A DNA stretch of 51,129 bases from Bacteroidales bacterium. Lineage in GTDB: Bacteria > Bacteroidota > Bacteroidia > Bacteroidales > GCA-2748055. Every line of letters starts with the position of its first letter. Within the stretch, counting starts at the first letter, position 1. The stretch is taken from the NCBI GenBank assembly GCA_030589895.1, contig JAUUZQ010000015.1:1-51129 (forward strand), given 5' to 3'. Both the position numbers and the translations under genes were made by a program. Positions 26,111 through 36,300 of this stretch are shown here, piece by piece. Below the pieces are notes generated by a model. The model had not been told where the DNA came from and ran no database searches. It saw nothing but the letters and a program-made list of their open reading frames with translations.

Positions 26111-27333
26111 TCCTCCACTACACCCCAGCTAATTGTCTTGGTAAAAGTGGGTGTATCAGGGCCTTCTTCGTAATACTCTATGATTGCTGTTCCCCAATCC
26201 ATCAGATCAATGAGCAGGGCCATTATTTCATTTTGTCTTTGCGATATAAAAGTTATTCCGCCATTAATATTACCATCTACCTTCCATCCTGCATTAAGCA
26301 TCCCAATTCCAAAAGCATATTCACTGCTTCCAGGTTGCAACGTAAGCTTAATGGTCAGGCTTGAATTGATGGGAGTTATCGCAGCCACACAATATGGATT
26401 TGGAGCGAATTCAGTTGTCTGCGGGACCAATATATTTTGAATCATGGCATCAGGGCTGGAAATTGGATCGGGAGATGCCATTTCAGGATAGACGAAGCTT
26501 GTATAGATATTATTGCTATATTTTTTTTGAAATTCAGCGATGTATTTTTCAAAAGTCGGAATGGGTTCCGTGCTGCCAAGTTCCGAATACCTGGTTTCAA
26601 TGTTATCGCGGATGTCCAGAAGATTCAAATTTGAAATATTATATAACAGCGTATCAATAGTAGTCGGGTTGATTTTACCGTCATCTCCAAAATCTGAGGA
26701 TATGGTAGATAACAATGCAGTTAACTCTGCAGGCATCAGAAGTTTTGCACTGGTTTCGTGTACAAATCTTTGTATCATAACTGAAAAGGCCAATAATACA
26801 GCATTCTGCTCATCTGATTGAGAGATATCAAAATTTTCAAATTCGACATCGATCACTTCTGAAACACCAAGAAAAGTTAATAATTCTGATTCAGCTTGCA
26901 ACTTAGCATCCTGATAAGAAACTCCTTCAGAGGTTAGATTTTCAATTCTCTTTTTTATAATGTGGGTAAGAACATTTATATTAACAGACTGGCCTTTTGA
27001 TACATCAGCTAAAGCATGTAAATATATCTGAGCAGGAGAGACTGTTCCGTATATTTCGCTGAAATAGAATCCATTTGCGCTAATCTCCACGATATCTGAT
27101 GACAGATCAATATCTGTAAATTCAAAGCCACCATCATCTGCAGAGATGGTTGTGTGGAATGTATTTCCTGTTTGATTTAATTCACCATCCAGCTGGTATA
27201 AGGTTAGTTCAGATCCTGCAATAAATGGTCCTTTTTGCACTTTCCCTGTCAGTGTATAGTTATGGGAACCCAGTTTTTCGCATGAAATCAGGGCACTTGT
27301 AATAAGCAACACGAGTATTAGTTTTGTTTTCAT
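26107..27333 (-). CDS. Lipoprotein of unknown function
   Basis: 408 residues with a lipobox ALISC (Cys18). After it comes a carboxypeptidase-regulatory-like beta domain (YTLTGKVQKGPFIAGSELTLYQ to about residue 95), then a helical region of about 200 residues and a C-terminal beta-rich part. The opening GKVQKGPFIAGS is a recurring start of surface lipoproteins in Bacteroidetes. No enzyme motif is seen. Its end overlaps the rRNA methyltransferase end by four bases (convergent stops within TTAG). The upstream 268 bp is shared with the divergent GIN-domain gene. Confidence 0.75.
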   Translation of the reverse strand: MKTKLILVLLITSALISCEKLGSHNYTLTGKVQKGPFIAGSELTLYQLDGELNQTGNTFHTTISADDGGFEFTDIDLSSDIVEISANGFYFSEIYGTVSPAQIYLHALADVSKGQSVNINVLTHIIKKRIENLTSEGVSYQDAKLQAESELLTFLGVSEVIDVEFENFDISQSDEQNAVLLAFSVMIQRFVHETSAKLLMPAELTALLSTISSDFGDDGKINPTTIDTLLYNISNLNLLDIRDNIETRYSELGSTEPIPTFEKYIAEFQKKYSNNIYTSFVYPEMASPDPISSPDAMIQNILVPQTTEFAPNPYCVAAITPINSSLTIKLTLQPGSSEYAFGIGMLNAGWKVDGNINGGITFISQRQNEIMALLIDLMDWGTAIIEYYEEGPDTPTFTKTISWGVVED

Positions 27334-27395
27334 GATTGGAAGTGCTTATTTATTGTTGGTATTCTAAGGTACAATTGAGAAACAAGGGTTTTAGG

Positions 27396-27410
27396 TACCT
27401 TATAAAGGTA
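27396..27410. repeat. Inverted repeat in the divergent lipoprotein/GIN spacer
   Basis: TACCTT-ATA-AAGGTA is a perfect 6-bp stem with a 3-nt loop; TTTT and AAAA outside can extend it. It lies 63 bp before the lipoprotein start and could be an operator. The rest of this 268-bp spacer shows only the direct repeat described separately. Confidence 0.3.
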
Positions 27411-27521
27411 TAAAACTTTTTACTCAAGGTCAAGTTGTAGAGTAGGGGACCATACAAATTGTAACTTGCCATCTGTAACATTTCATTCATTCAATCGTCA
27501 TATTATTATTAGTCATTCTAA

Positions 27522-27606
27522 AATTTATAATCAGATGAACTGAATCCAGGTGAAAATCGGGGTGAGCTAAATCTGACCAAAACAAATTAATTTATAAGCA
27601 GATGAA
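27522..27606 (+). repeat. Duplicated 18-bp start region of the GIN-domain gene
   Basis: AATTTATAATCAGATGAA (27522-27539) and AATTTATAAGCAGATGAA (27589-27606) differ at one base and lie 67 bp apart. The second holds the real start codon (27602); the first has an ATG that is followed after one codon by TGA. Confidence 0.6.
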
Positions 27607-28321
27607 AAAAATAATTTTATTATCAGGAGTACTTTTAGCTTTTCTACTTCAATCATGTGTTCTTAGTGAGTGGAACAATGGTATCTCAGGAGATGGAAAT
27701 GTGATTACTGAAGTTGTTGATGTTGACGGATTTACAGAGGTAAAAGTCAGCTCCGGTATTGATATGAATCTTTCGCAGGGGCCTTTCTTTGTTGAGGTAG
27801 TTGCAGATGAGAATCTGCAGGAAGTTATTACCGTTGAGTTAAAAGGCAAGATGTTGGTTGTAGGATCTGAAAGAAATATTCACAGAGCCCAATCGAAAGT
27901 TGTGAATGTTACCTTGCCGGAATTAACAGCAATCAGGATCAGTAGTGCCGGTGATATAAATGCTGAAACTGATTTTACTTGTGAAGATCTCAGTATTGAT
28001 ATTAGCAGTGCAGGTGATCTGAAATTGGGTGTAAGTGCAGAGACTATTGATATAGACATTAGTTCCAGCGGAGACTGCAGGATTTGGGGGGAAACAATTG
28101 ATTTGAATGCATCCTTGAGTAGTGCGGGAGACTTGAATGCTTACGATCTTGAGGCTGATTATGTGAAAGTCAGAGTTTCAAGTGCCGGAGATGCCAGGGT
28201 AAGGGCAAATAAAGAGATTGATATGGGCGTATCCAGTGCCGGGAGTATTTACTATAAGGGAGATGCTGTTGTAACTCACGAAAATACATCAAGTGCAGGG
28301 AGCATAGTTCATAAGAACTAG
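27602..28321 (+). CDS. GIN-domain (DUF2807) lipoprotein
   Basis: 239-residue putative cell-surface lipoprotein with lipobox LLQSC (Cys19). The head GIN domain (DUF2807) forms a right-handed beta-helix: repeats of ISSAGD, ISSSGD, LSSAGD, VSSAGD and SSAGS recur about every 20 residues from 118 to the end. Such proteins are called putative auto-transporter adhesins, but the role is unproven. Downstream is the paired-segment leader of the fucosidase gene, 107 bp long. Confidence 0.85.
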   Translation: MKKIILLSGVLLAFLLQSCVLSEWNNGISGDGNVITEVVDVDGFTEVKVSSGIDMNLSQGPFFVEVVADENLQEVITVELKGKMLVVGSERNIHRAQSKVVNVTLPELTAIRISSAGDINAETDFTCEDLSIDISSAGDLKLGVSAETIDIDISSSGDCRIWGETIDLNASLSSAGDLNAYDLEADYVKVRVSSAGDARVRANKEIDMGVSSAGSIYYKGDAVVTHENTSSAGSIVHKN

Positions 28322-28333
28322 AATGTTGCATAC

Positions 28334-28439
28334 ATAGTATTTTTCCATCTGAAACACTATTATAAAAGGAATTGTGATATAATAGTCTCATATTTGAGTA
28401 ATAATTTACATGATTAATACTTTAATAAATGAGACTATT
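28334..28439 (+). promoter_or_regulatory. Attenuator-like chain of alternative hairpins before the fucosidase gene
   Basis: Four segments can pair in succession. Segment 1 (28334-28345, ATAGTATTTTTC) pairs imperfectly with segment 2 (28351-28360, GAAACACTAT). Segment 2 shifted (28356-28363, ACTATTAT) pairs perfectly with segment 3 (28379-28386, ATAATAGT). Segment 3 (28381-28391, AATAGTCTCAT) pairs perfectly with segment 4 (28429-28439, ATGAGACTATT). Segment 4 begins with the start codon and runs into seven T's (28438-28444). The pairs exclude each other as in classic attenuators. Function is inferred; the stems are A+T-rich and folding energy was not computed. Confidence 0.4.
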
Positions 28440-29889
28440 TTTTTGGGTTCTTTTCATTGCATTGATCCTGACTTCTTGTGACAAACAAGTTGATCCACCT
28501 GCTGCTTACGGACCAATTCCTACTGATCGTCAGATGAGCTGGCAAAAGATGGAGTTCATTGCATTCTTCCATTTTACGACAAATACATTCACAGGTTTGG
28601 AGTGGGGTTATGGAGATGAATCCCCGGAAATTTTCAATCCTTCAGACCTCGATTGCCGCCAATGGGTGCGGGTTGCTAAAGAGGCAGGAATGAAAGGTGT
28701 TATACTAACTGCAAAACACCATGATGGATTTTGTTTGTGGCCATCAGCCTACACCAGTCACTCAGTAAAAAGTTCTCCATGGAAAGATGGCAAGGGTGAT
28801 GTGATAAAAGAATTGGCTGAAGCGTGCGAGGAGTACGATATGAAGTTGGGACTCTATTTGTCGCCATGGGATCGAAATAGTTCTATTTATGGTGATACAG
28901 CCTACATTACATATTACCGGAATCAACTCCGTGAGATACTGACAAACTATGGTGATATTTATGAAGTGTGGTTTGATGGAGCAAATGGAGGTGATGGATA
29001 CTATGGAGGAGCTCGCGAAGTGCGTAGAATTGACAGAACAACATATTATGACTGGAAGCATACACAGGAAATTGTCAGGGAACTACAACCCAATGCTGTT
29101 ATGTTCAGTGATGCCGGTCCGGATGTAAGATGGGTTGGCAATGAACATGGCTTTGCAGGAGAAACCAACTGGTCGCGTCTCAATGGTAATGATTTCTATC
29201 CGGGATCTCCAAACCATATGGAGTTGCCTTCCGGACAGGAAAATGGAGTAGACTGGATACCTGCTGAATGTGATGTGTCAATACGTCCCGGATGGTTTTA
29301 TCATGAAGCACAGGACAGTCTTGTAAAAACTGTTGATGATTTGATGCAAATATATTATAATTCAGTTGGTAGAAATGGTACATTTTTGTTGAATCTGCCT
29401 CCAGATAAAACCGGACAGATAAATAAACATGATGTGGAAGTTTTGAAGGCATTTCGTGTAGCGCTTGACAATGAATTTGTCGACAATCTTGCTGCTGGTA
29501 AGGAGGTAAGTGCAGACTCATGGAGAGCTGAAAACAAAGAGTATGCGGCATCAAATCTGACAGATGAAAATGAAGAGACCTATTGGTGTACGGATGATGA
29601 AGTGTTGAGCGGAGTTGTGACTATTGATCTCGGCGGGCAGATGGAAGTAAACAGGATTCTTATTCAGGAATATATTATACTTGGACAACGTGTCAAAGCC
29701 TTTGTTGTTGAGGCTATGCTCGATGGAAGCTGGGAGGAAGTGACCGCCGGAACTACGATTGGTTATAAGAGAATTCTTAGTTTTCCAACGGTAAAAACTG
29801 AAAAAGTAAGACTCTCAATTACAGCATCTAATGCATCCCCACTACTCAATAATATTGAACTGTACAGGGCGCCGGACAACAATAGATAG
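28429..29889 (+). CDS. Alpha-L-fucosidase (GH29) lipoprotein with a C-terminal F5/8-type domain
   Basis: Hydrolyses terminal alpha-L-fucose from glycans. Lipobox LILTSC gives Cys17, so it is likely anchored at the outer membrane. The GH29 barrel spans about 25-350: KHHDGFCLWPS (96-106) binds substrate and EVWFDGANGG holds the predicted nucleophile Asp183; the acid/base Glu is probably in NEHGFAGETNW (238-248), though its position varies in the family. Residues about 355-482 form a galactose-binding-like (F5/8 type C) domain. It stands alone, without SusCD genes nearby. Its start codon lies in a potential RNA stem. Confidence 0.9.
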   Translation: MRLFFWVLFIALILTSCDKQVDPPAAYGPIPTDRQMSWQKMEFIAFFHFTTNTFTGLEWGYGDESPEIFNPSDLDCRQWVRVAKEAGMKGVILTAKHHDGFCLWPSAYTSHSVKSSPWKDGKGDVIKELAEACEEYDMKLGLYLSPWDRNSSIYGDTAYITYYRNQLREILTNYGDIYEVWFDGANGGDGYYGGAREVRRIDRTTYYDWKHTQEIVRELQPNAVMFSDAGPDVRWVGNEHGFAGETNWSRLNGNDFYPGSPNHMELPSGQENGVDWIPAECDVSIRPGWFYHEAQDSLVKTVDDLMQIYYNSVGRNGTFLLNLPPDKTGQINKHDVEVLKAFRVALDNEFVDNLAAGKEVSADSWRAENKEYAASNLTDENEETYWCTDDEVLSGVVTIDLGGQMEVNRILIQEYIILGQRVKAFVVEAMLDGSWEEVTAGTTIGYKRILSFPTVKTEKVRLSITASNASPLLNNIELYRAPDNNR

Positions 29890-29909
29890 CAAAATCGAGT
29901 TTTTTTCCT

Positions 29910-30773
29910 TTACCCCAGGTAACTCTTCAATATCTTGCTCCGCGTTGTATGCTTAAGCCTCTTGATGGCCTTTTCCTTTATTTGTCTCACGCGTTCACGG
30001 GTCAGGTTGAACTCTTCACCTATCTCTTCCAGGGTATGCGGATGTTTTCCATTCAGTCCAAAATATAGTCTGATAATGCTGGCTTCCCGATATGTGAGTG
30101 TAGATAAGGCTCTTTCAATCTCTTTGCGAAGGGAGTCATTGAGCAAACCTCTGTCCGGGCTGGGTGTGTCGGCATTAAGCAAAACATCATACATATTTCC
30201 ATCCTCACCATCAAGCAATGGAGCATCCATGGAGACATGTCTGCCGGAACTTCTGATGGCGTCTTTTACATCTTCCGGAGCTAATTCAAGGGCTTTGGCG
30301 ATTTCCAGGATAGTCGGTTCCCGTTCAAATTTCTGCTCCAGCTCAGCAAATGTTTTATTGATCTTATTGATAGAGCCAATTTTATTCAGGGGAAGTCTGA
30401 CAATTCTGGCCTGTTCTGCCAATGCCTGTAAAATCGACTGACGAATCCACCAGACAGCATAAGAGATAAATTTGAATCCCCTGGTTTCATCGAATCGTTG
30501 CGCTGCTTTAATTAGTCCTAAGTTTCCTTCATTGATCAGGTCTGGCAGGCTAAGTCCTTGATTTTGATATTGTTTGGATACGGAGACTACAAAACGAAGA
30601 TTCGATTTGATTAGTTTTTCCATGGCCTCAGCATCCCCTTTTTTAATCCTCCTGGCAAGTTCAACCTCTTCATCGGCAGTAATCAGATCAACTTTGCCAA
30701 TTTCATGCAAATATTTGTCCAGTGAAGGGGTTTCCCTGTTGGTAACCTGCTTAATAATTTTTAGCTGTCGCAT
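29910..30773 (-). CDS. rpoD: RNA polymerase primary sigma factor
   Basis: Housekeeping sigma-70 factor in the short Bacteroidetes form (287 residues, no region 1.1). Region 1.2 starts at [11 protein letters not shown], region 2 includes [20 protein letters not shown] and [16 protein letters not shown] (2.3-2.4), region 3 is [15 protein letters not shown] onward, and region 4 ends with [20 protein letters not shown]. This sigma reads the -33 TTTG / -7 TAnnTTTG promoters found in the window. It is convergent with the fucosidase gene (20-bp gap) and divergent from rho across 398 bp. Confidence 0.96.
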   Translation of the reverse strand: MRQLKIIKQVTNRETPSLDKYLHEIGKVDLITADEEVELARRIKKGDAEAMEKLIKSNLRFVVSVSKQYQNQGLSLPDLINEGNLGLIKAAQRFDETRGFKFISYAVWWIRQSILQALAEQARIVRLPLNKIGSINKINKTFAELEQKFEREPTILEIAKALELAPEDVKDAIRSSGRHVSMDAPLLDGEDGNMYDVLLNADTPSPDRGLLNDSLRKEIERALSTLTYREASIIRLYFGLNGKHPHTLEEIGEEFNLTRERVRQIKEKAIKRLKHTTRSKILKSYLG

Positions 30774-31171
30774 GCAAAGAGTCGAATTAAAATGGCTGAG
30801 TTTGCTTTTTTACGAACAATTATAGCATAAGGTTACAAAAAACTAATTAAATTCTATCATGCTCAATCTGTTATATAGCAATTAAATTGAGCATTGGTCA
30901 AATTTGTAAAGCAAAAAAATAATTTTTTAAACATCAGGAAATCAATAAGATAAGGAGATATGTAGCAAACTGGATGTTTTTCTGACGTCTTCATTATAAA
31001 TGAATTAGGAGAATATTGTAGTAAATCTTTCATTATATATTTTGCTAGTTGGGTAATATTCTTTAATATTGCATCGAATTCCAGACAAACCAGGTCTGCA
31101 GCTTTTCAACTATTTCCTTATAATAGATTTTATTTTAATCCAAACATTTTAACAAATTCCTATATTATAGT
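30774..31171. other. 398-bp divergent spacer between rpoD and rho
   Basis: The longest gene-free stretch in the window. I see no tRNA, small gene or terminator in it. It holds a 9-bp inverted repeat at 30859-30894 on the rpoD side. On the rho side there is TTG (31016-31018) and, after 17 bp, TATATTTTG (31036-31044), one base longer than the TAnnTTTG consensus; if used, it would give rho a leader of about 120 nt, long enough for autoregulation. Confidence 0.5.
30859..30894. repeat. 9-bp inverted repeat upstream of rpoD
   Basis: ATGCTCAAT (30859-30867) and ATTGAGCAT (30886-30894) are exact inverted copies around an 18-nt spacer, 86 bp before the rpoD start. Centre-to-centre spacing of 27 bp is near two and a half helical turns. 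Possible regulator site or leader stem. Confidence 0.4.
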
Positions 31172-33031
31172 ATGTACGATATTCTTGAATTAAACAAAAA
31201 GCTACTTTCTGAACTGAAAGACATAGCTAAAGAATTAAAAGTCAAGAGGGTAGAGTCATTTCGTAAACAAGATTTAGTTTACAAGATACTTGATACCCAA
31301 GCGATTGTAGCTTCTGAGTCCAAGACAGCAAAGAAGAAAACACCATCCGGTAAAAAGCAAGAATCTGCGAAGAAGCCGATGGTGTCAGATGATAACAAGC
31401 CTCAGGGTGGGGCAAACCAAAAACGAAAGCGTCCTGACAGGAAAGATGATAAGAAAAAATCTCCTGAGAAAGCCGTGTCCAAAGATGTTTCTGAAGTAAA
31501 GAATTCTGATAAGAGTTCTCATGAGGGGCAGAAATCTACGCACAGAAATGTGCAAAGAAAAGGACGGGATCAGGAGAAGCAGAGTAAGCAGAGCAAGCAG
31601 GATCCCGTACGGGAGGGTAACCAGGGCAATCAGGCTAGCCAGGGTAACCAGAATACTCAGAATACCCAAGGAAACCAGGGTGGTCAGAGTAAGCAGAGTA
31701 ACCAGGCTTACCAGAATAAAAAGAAGGATGATTTCCAAAACAGGAGAAATCAGCAACAGCATGATCGTAATTCCGGTGACCGTAACACAGGGAATGATCG
31801 GAGTCCTGGTAATGACCGCAATGCTGGCAAAAGACAATTTGACAGAAGTGATCGTCAGGACCAGCACAGGCATGAAAAGCCTGAGCGCAGAGTCGTTGAT
31901 AAATATGATTTTGAAGGATTGATTGTCAACCAGGGTGTACTTGAAATTATGCCTGATGGTTATGGTTTTCTTCGTTCAGCAGATTACAATTACCTGAATT
32001 CTCCTGATGATATATATGTATCTCAGAGCCAGATTAAATTATTTGGATTGAAAACGGGAGATTATGTGAAAGGTGCTATTCGTCCGCCGAAAGAGGGTGA
32101 GAAATATTTTCCACTTATCAAGGTTGAGCAGATCAATGGTCGCAGTCCGGATTTTATTCGTGACAGGGTACCATTCGATTATTTGACACCTCTGTTCCCT
32201 GATGAGAAATTTACTTTGGTAGGAGAGGGACAAAACAATTTATCTGCTCGGGTAGTAGATATGTTCGCACCTATAGGTAAAGGTCAGCGTGGATTGATCG
32301 TAGCACAGCCAAAGACAGGTAAGACAGTTCTTTTGAAGGATATTGCCAATGCAATTGCAGCAAATCATCCTGAAGTATATATGATTGTACTTCTTATTGA
32401 TGAACGTCCCGAAGAGGTGACAGATATGGCCAGAAATGTTAATGCGGAAGTAATATCTTCGACATTTGATGAGCCTGCTGAACGCCATGTGCGAATAGCA
32501 AGTATTGTACTCGAAAAAGCAAAGAGATTGGTTGAGTGTGGTCATGATGTAGTGATTCTGCTGGATTCAATTACTCGTTTGGCAAGGGCATATAATACTG
32601 TTTCTCCTGCATCCGGTAAGGTGCTTTCCGGAGGTGTGGATGCAAATGCACTTCACAAGCCAAAACGATTTTTTGGTGCTGCAAGGAATATTGAAGGTGG
32701 CGGATCATTAACCATTCTGGCAACTGCTCTTACCGAGACCGGTTCAAAAATGGATGAAGTGATCTTTGAAGAATTTAAGGGAACCGGTAATATGGAACTG
32801 CAGCTTGATCGCAAGCTGTCCAATAAGCGAATTTATCCGGCTGTTGATCCCACCTTATCAAGCACACGTCGTGAAGACCTCTTACTCGATAAGCCAATGA
32901 TGGATAAGATATGGGTTCTAAGAAATTATCTGTCAGATATGAATCCTGTTGAGGCAATGGGATTCCTTAAGGACCGCATGATAAAGACCAGCTCAAACGA
33001 AGAGTTCCTGATTTCAATGAATGACGGCTGA
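31172..33031 (+). CDS. rho: Transcription termination factor Rho with a long disordered insertion
   Basis: Hexameric RNA helicase that ends transcription. The order is: Rho_N helical domain (1-48), a low-complexity region of about 195 residues (50-245; first Lys-rich, then repeats built on NQG/NQA and SKQ, then Arg/Asp-rich), the cold-shock RNA-binding domain (about 247-325; [15 protein letters not shown]), and the ATPase with Walker A AQPKTGKT (378-385), [14 protein letters not shown] and the RNA-binding Q/R loops ([23 protein letters not shown]). 619 residues compares with 419 in E. coli. The gene is followed by its own terminator. Confidence 0.97.
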   Translation: MYDILELNKKLLSELKDIAKELKVKRVESFRKQDLVYKILDTQAIVASESKTAKKKTPSGKKQESAKKPMVSDDNKPQGGANQKRKRPDRKDDKKKSPEKAVSKDVSEVKNSDKSSHEGQKSTHRNVQRKGRDQEKQSKQSKQDPVREGNQGNQASQGNQNTQNTQGNQGGQSKQSNQAYQNKKKDDFQNRRNQQQHDRNSGDRNTGNDRSPGNDRNAGKRQFDRSDRQDQHRHEKPERRVVDKYDFEGLIVNQGVLEIMPDGYGFLRSADYNYLNSPDDIYVSQSQIKLFGLKTGDYVKGAIRPPKEGEKYFPLIKVEQINGRSPDFIRDRVPFDYLTPLFPDEKFTLVGEGQNNLSARVVDMFAPIGKGQRGLIVAQPKTGKTVLLKDIANAIAANHPEVYMIVLLIDERPEEVTDMARNVNAEVISSTFDEPAERHVRIASIVLEKAKRLVECGHDVVILLDSITRLARAYNTVSPASGKVLSGGVDANALHKPKRFFGAARNIEGGGSLTILATALTETGSKMDEVIFEEFKGTGNMELQLDRKLSNKRIYPAVDPTLSSTRREDLLLDKPMMDKIWVLRNYLSDMNPVEAMGFLKDRMIKTSSNEEFLISMNDG

Positions 33032-33068
33032 TTCTAATTAGCCAACTGCTATTGAAAAATAAATTATT

Positions 33069-33100
33069 AAAAGGTGATGCTGTTAGTGTCACCTTTTTTT
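33069..33100 (+). terminator. Intrinsic terminator after rho
   Basis: AAAAGGTGA (33069-33077) pairs perfectly with TCACCTTTT (33089-33097) around an 11-nt loop, and the T run continues to 33100. Confidence 0.85.
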
Positions 33101-33112
33101 ACTCAGTATATC

Positions 33113-33138
33113 GAACTTTGAACTCCGAACTCTGAACT
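33113..33138 (+). repeat. Four GAACT units at 7-bp spacing
   Basis: GAACT occurs at 33113, 33120, 33127 and 33134, each followed by a variable 2-nt linker (TT, CC, CT). It lies between the rho terminator and the nifJ promoter region. Confidence 0.7.
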
Positions 33139-33239
33139 ATAAATTTTGTACTTTTAACCCCGAATAACCCTCCCTATTTGTAATCAATTTATATTATATT
33201 ATATTCCCTGAGAATATTAAAAAATATACGTAAAAATTA

Positions 33240-33247
33240 TAATTTTG
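33240..33247 (+). promoter_or_regulatory. Candidate -7 element for nifJ
   Basis: TAATTTTG matches TAnnTTTG, 57 bp before the nifJ ATG. Upstream DNA is A+T-rich with TTATA repeats but has no clear TTTG at -33. Confidence 0.35.
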
Positions 33248-33304
33248 TTAGTCCTATTAGAAATATGTTAAATAATTGTAATCTAAATACTTAAGTTTTA
33301 TAAA

Positions 33305-36300
33305 ATGGCAAAAAGCAAGAGTTATATTACTTGTGACGGCAATCATGCTGCCTCACATATTGCTTATATGTTCAGCGAGGTGGCTGCCATATACCCAATT
33401 ACTCCCTCTTCCAACATGGCAGAGAATGTTGACGAATGGTCAGCAAATGGTCGTAAGAATATCTTCGGTCAGACCGTACAGGTGACTGAAATGCAGTCGG
33501 AAGGCGGAGCTTCAGGAGCTATGCACGGTGCACTCCAGAGTGGTGCTTTGGCTTCAACTTTTACAGCTTCTCAGGGTCTGTTGCTGATGCTCCCGAATAT
33601 GTTTAAGATCTCCGGTGAATTGTTGCCGGGAGTTTTCCACGTTTCAGCCAGAAGTCTGGCTGCACAGGCACTCTCCATTTTTGGAGATCACAGTGATGTG
33701 ATGGCTGCCAGGAATACTGGTTGTGCACTGTTGGCAACTGGTGGCGTGCAAGAGGTAATGGACCTCGCTGCTGTAGCTCACCTTGCTTCTATTAAGACAC
33801 GTATTCCGTTTATCCATTTCTTTGATGGATTCAGAACATCACATGAGATTCAGAAAGTTGAAATTTTGGAAAATGAAGATTTTGAGGGTATGATTGACAT
33901 GGATGCGCTGAAAGCATTCCGGGCTAATTCATTGAACCCGGAGAAACCTGTAACACGTGGTACTGCTCAAAATCCTGATATCTATTTCCAGTCAAGAGAA
34001 GCTGCAAATAAATTTTATGATGCTATTCCCGACGTAGTTGAGGGATATATGCAGGAAATTACAAAAATGACCGGTCGTGAGTATCATCCATTTACATACT
34101 ATGGAGATCCTGATGCTGAGAATATCATTATTGCAATGGGTTCTGTTACTGAAACAATTCAGGAGGTAGTGGATCACCTGATTGAAAAGGGAGAAAAAGT
34201 TGGTATCGTTTCTGTTCATCTTTACAGACCTTTCTCAGCCAAGTATTTCTTTAATGTTATTCCTAAAAGTGTAAAGAGGATTTCAGTTCTCGATCGCACA
34301 AAAGAGCCGGGAGCAAATGGAGAACCTATGTTACTCGATGTGAAAGACCTGTTCTATGGTAAGGAGAATGCACCCCTGGTAATAGGTGGTCGTTACGGCC
34401 TGTCCTCAAAGGATACAACACCTTCCATGATTGTATCAGTATACGATAACATGAAAACAAATGAGCCTAAAGACAGGTTCACAGTTGGTATCGTTGATGA
34501 TGTTACCTTTACTTCACTTCCATTGCAACCTTATTTATCAGTAATGAAAAAGGGAACTTTTGAAGGTAAATTTTATGGTCTTGGTTCTGATGGTACTGTT
34601 GGAGCGAATAAAAACTCCATCATGATTATTGGTGAGTCAACAGATAAATACTGTCAGGCCTATTTCGCTTATGATTCAAAGAAATCAGGTGGTATAACAA
34701 CTTCACACCTTCGTTTTGGAGACAGCCTGATTAAAGCTCCATACCTGGTAGGATCACCTGACTTTGTAGCTTGTCATGTTTCTTCATACCTTACCAAGTA
34801 CGACATGCTTAAAGGACTGAAGGATGGAGGAACTTTCCTCTTGAATTCTGTATGGGATGAGAAGGAGACAGGCAAACATCTGCCTGATCACATGAAGAAA
34901 TACATGGCAGATCATAATATTAATTTCTATATTATTAATGCCACAAAACTGGCCCAGGATATTGGGCTCGGTACACGTACGAATACTATTATGCAATCTG
35001 CATTCTTTAAGATTGCAAATATTATACCTTACGACCAGGCTGTTGAAGAGATGAAGAGATTCATCATCAAGAGTTTTGGAAGAAAAGGTGAAGAAGTAGT
35101 GAATATGAACTTTGCTGCTGTTGCACAAGGTGCAGAGGTTATCAAAGTGGAAGTTCCTGCTGAATGGACAAAGTTTAATGGTGATCAGCCTGCAGCAAGA
35201 ACCGATGTGCCTGATTTCATCAAAAATGTGGTTGATCCAATCAATGCATTGAAAGGTGATGATCTGCCGGTAAGTGCATTTTTGGGACGTGAAGACGGTA
35301 CCTTCCCTCCGGGAACTGCTCAGTATGAGAAACGAGGTATTGCTGTAGATGTACCTGAATGGCAAGATGAACATTGTATTCAGTGTAACCAGTGTGCTTA
35401 TGTTTGTCCTCATGCATGTATTCGTCCATTCCTTCTTGATGATGAAGAAAATGCAGCTTTACCTGATGGAGTTAATACGATTGATTCCAAAGGCAAAGGA
35501 GTTTCAGGAATGAAGTTCAGAATCCAGGTTTCTGTACTCGATTGTACAGGTTGTGGAAACTGTGCGGATGTTTGTCCTTCCAAGGAGAAATCATTGGTAA
35601 TGAAGCCGCTTGAAACACAACTACAGGAAGTGGACAACTGGAATCATATTTCAAAAAATGTTACTTACAAAGATACACTGGCTGATAAGAAGAAGACCGT
35701 GAAGAATTCTCAGTTTGCTCAGCCTCTGTTCGAGTTCCACGGAGCTTGTGCCGGTTGTGGTGAAACACCATATATAAAGCTTATTACTCAGTTGTATGGC
35801 GACCAGATGATTATTGCAAATGCAACAGGATGTTCATCCATCTATGGTGGATCAGCTCCTTCAACTCCATATACTGTTAACAGTGAAGGACATGGTCCTG
35901 CATGGGCAAATTCACTTTTTGAAGACAATGCTGAGTATGGCCTCGGACTTGCAATTGGTGTAAATAAAACCAGAGAGCGTATTGCCAGTATGATGCTTGA
36001 CTCGAAAGATAAAGTAGGCAAAGCAACAGCCGAAGCTTATGATGCATGGATAGCTTCCATGCCAGAGCTGGATGCTTCAAAAGAGGCAACGGCAATACTT
36101 CTTCCTCTATTGGAAAAAGAGAATGGCTCTGTCGCTAAGGAAATCCTGGAACTTAAGCAGTTCCTGGTTAAGAAATCTTCATGGATATTTGGTGGAGATG
36201 GTTGGGCTTATGATATCGGATATGGTGGATTAGACCACGTTCTTGCTTCTGGTGAAGATGTGAATGTGTTGGTTATGGATACTGAAGTTTATTCAAATAC

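Noticed and set aside
31385-31922. Two long open frames (162 codons minus, 133 codons plus) inside rho
   Set aside because: They arise from the low-complexity repeat tract of rho read in other frames; their products are simple Leu/Thr/Ile- or Arg-rich strings.
33113-33138. Heptad repeats as a CRISPR remnant
   Set aside because: Units of 5 bp with 2-bp linkers are far too short, and no cas gene is present.
34784-35413. 209-codon open frame opposite nifJ
   Set aside because: Antisense shadow of a certain gene with no recognisable domain or start signals.
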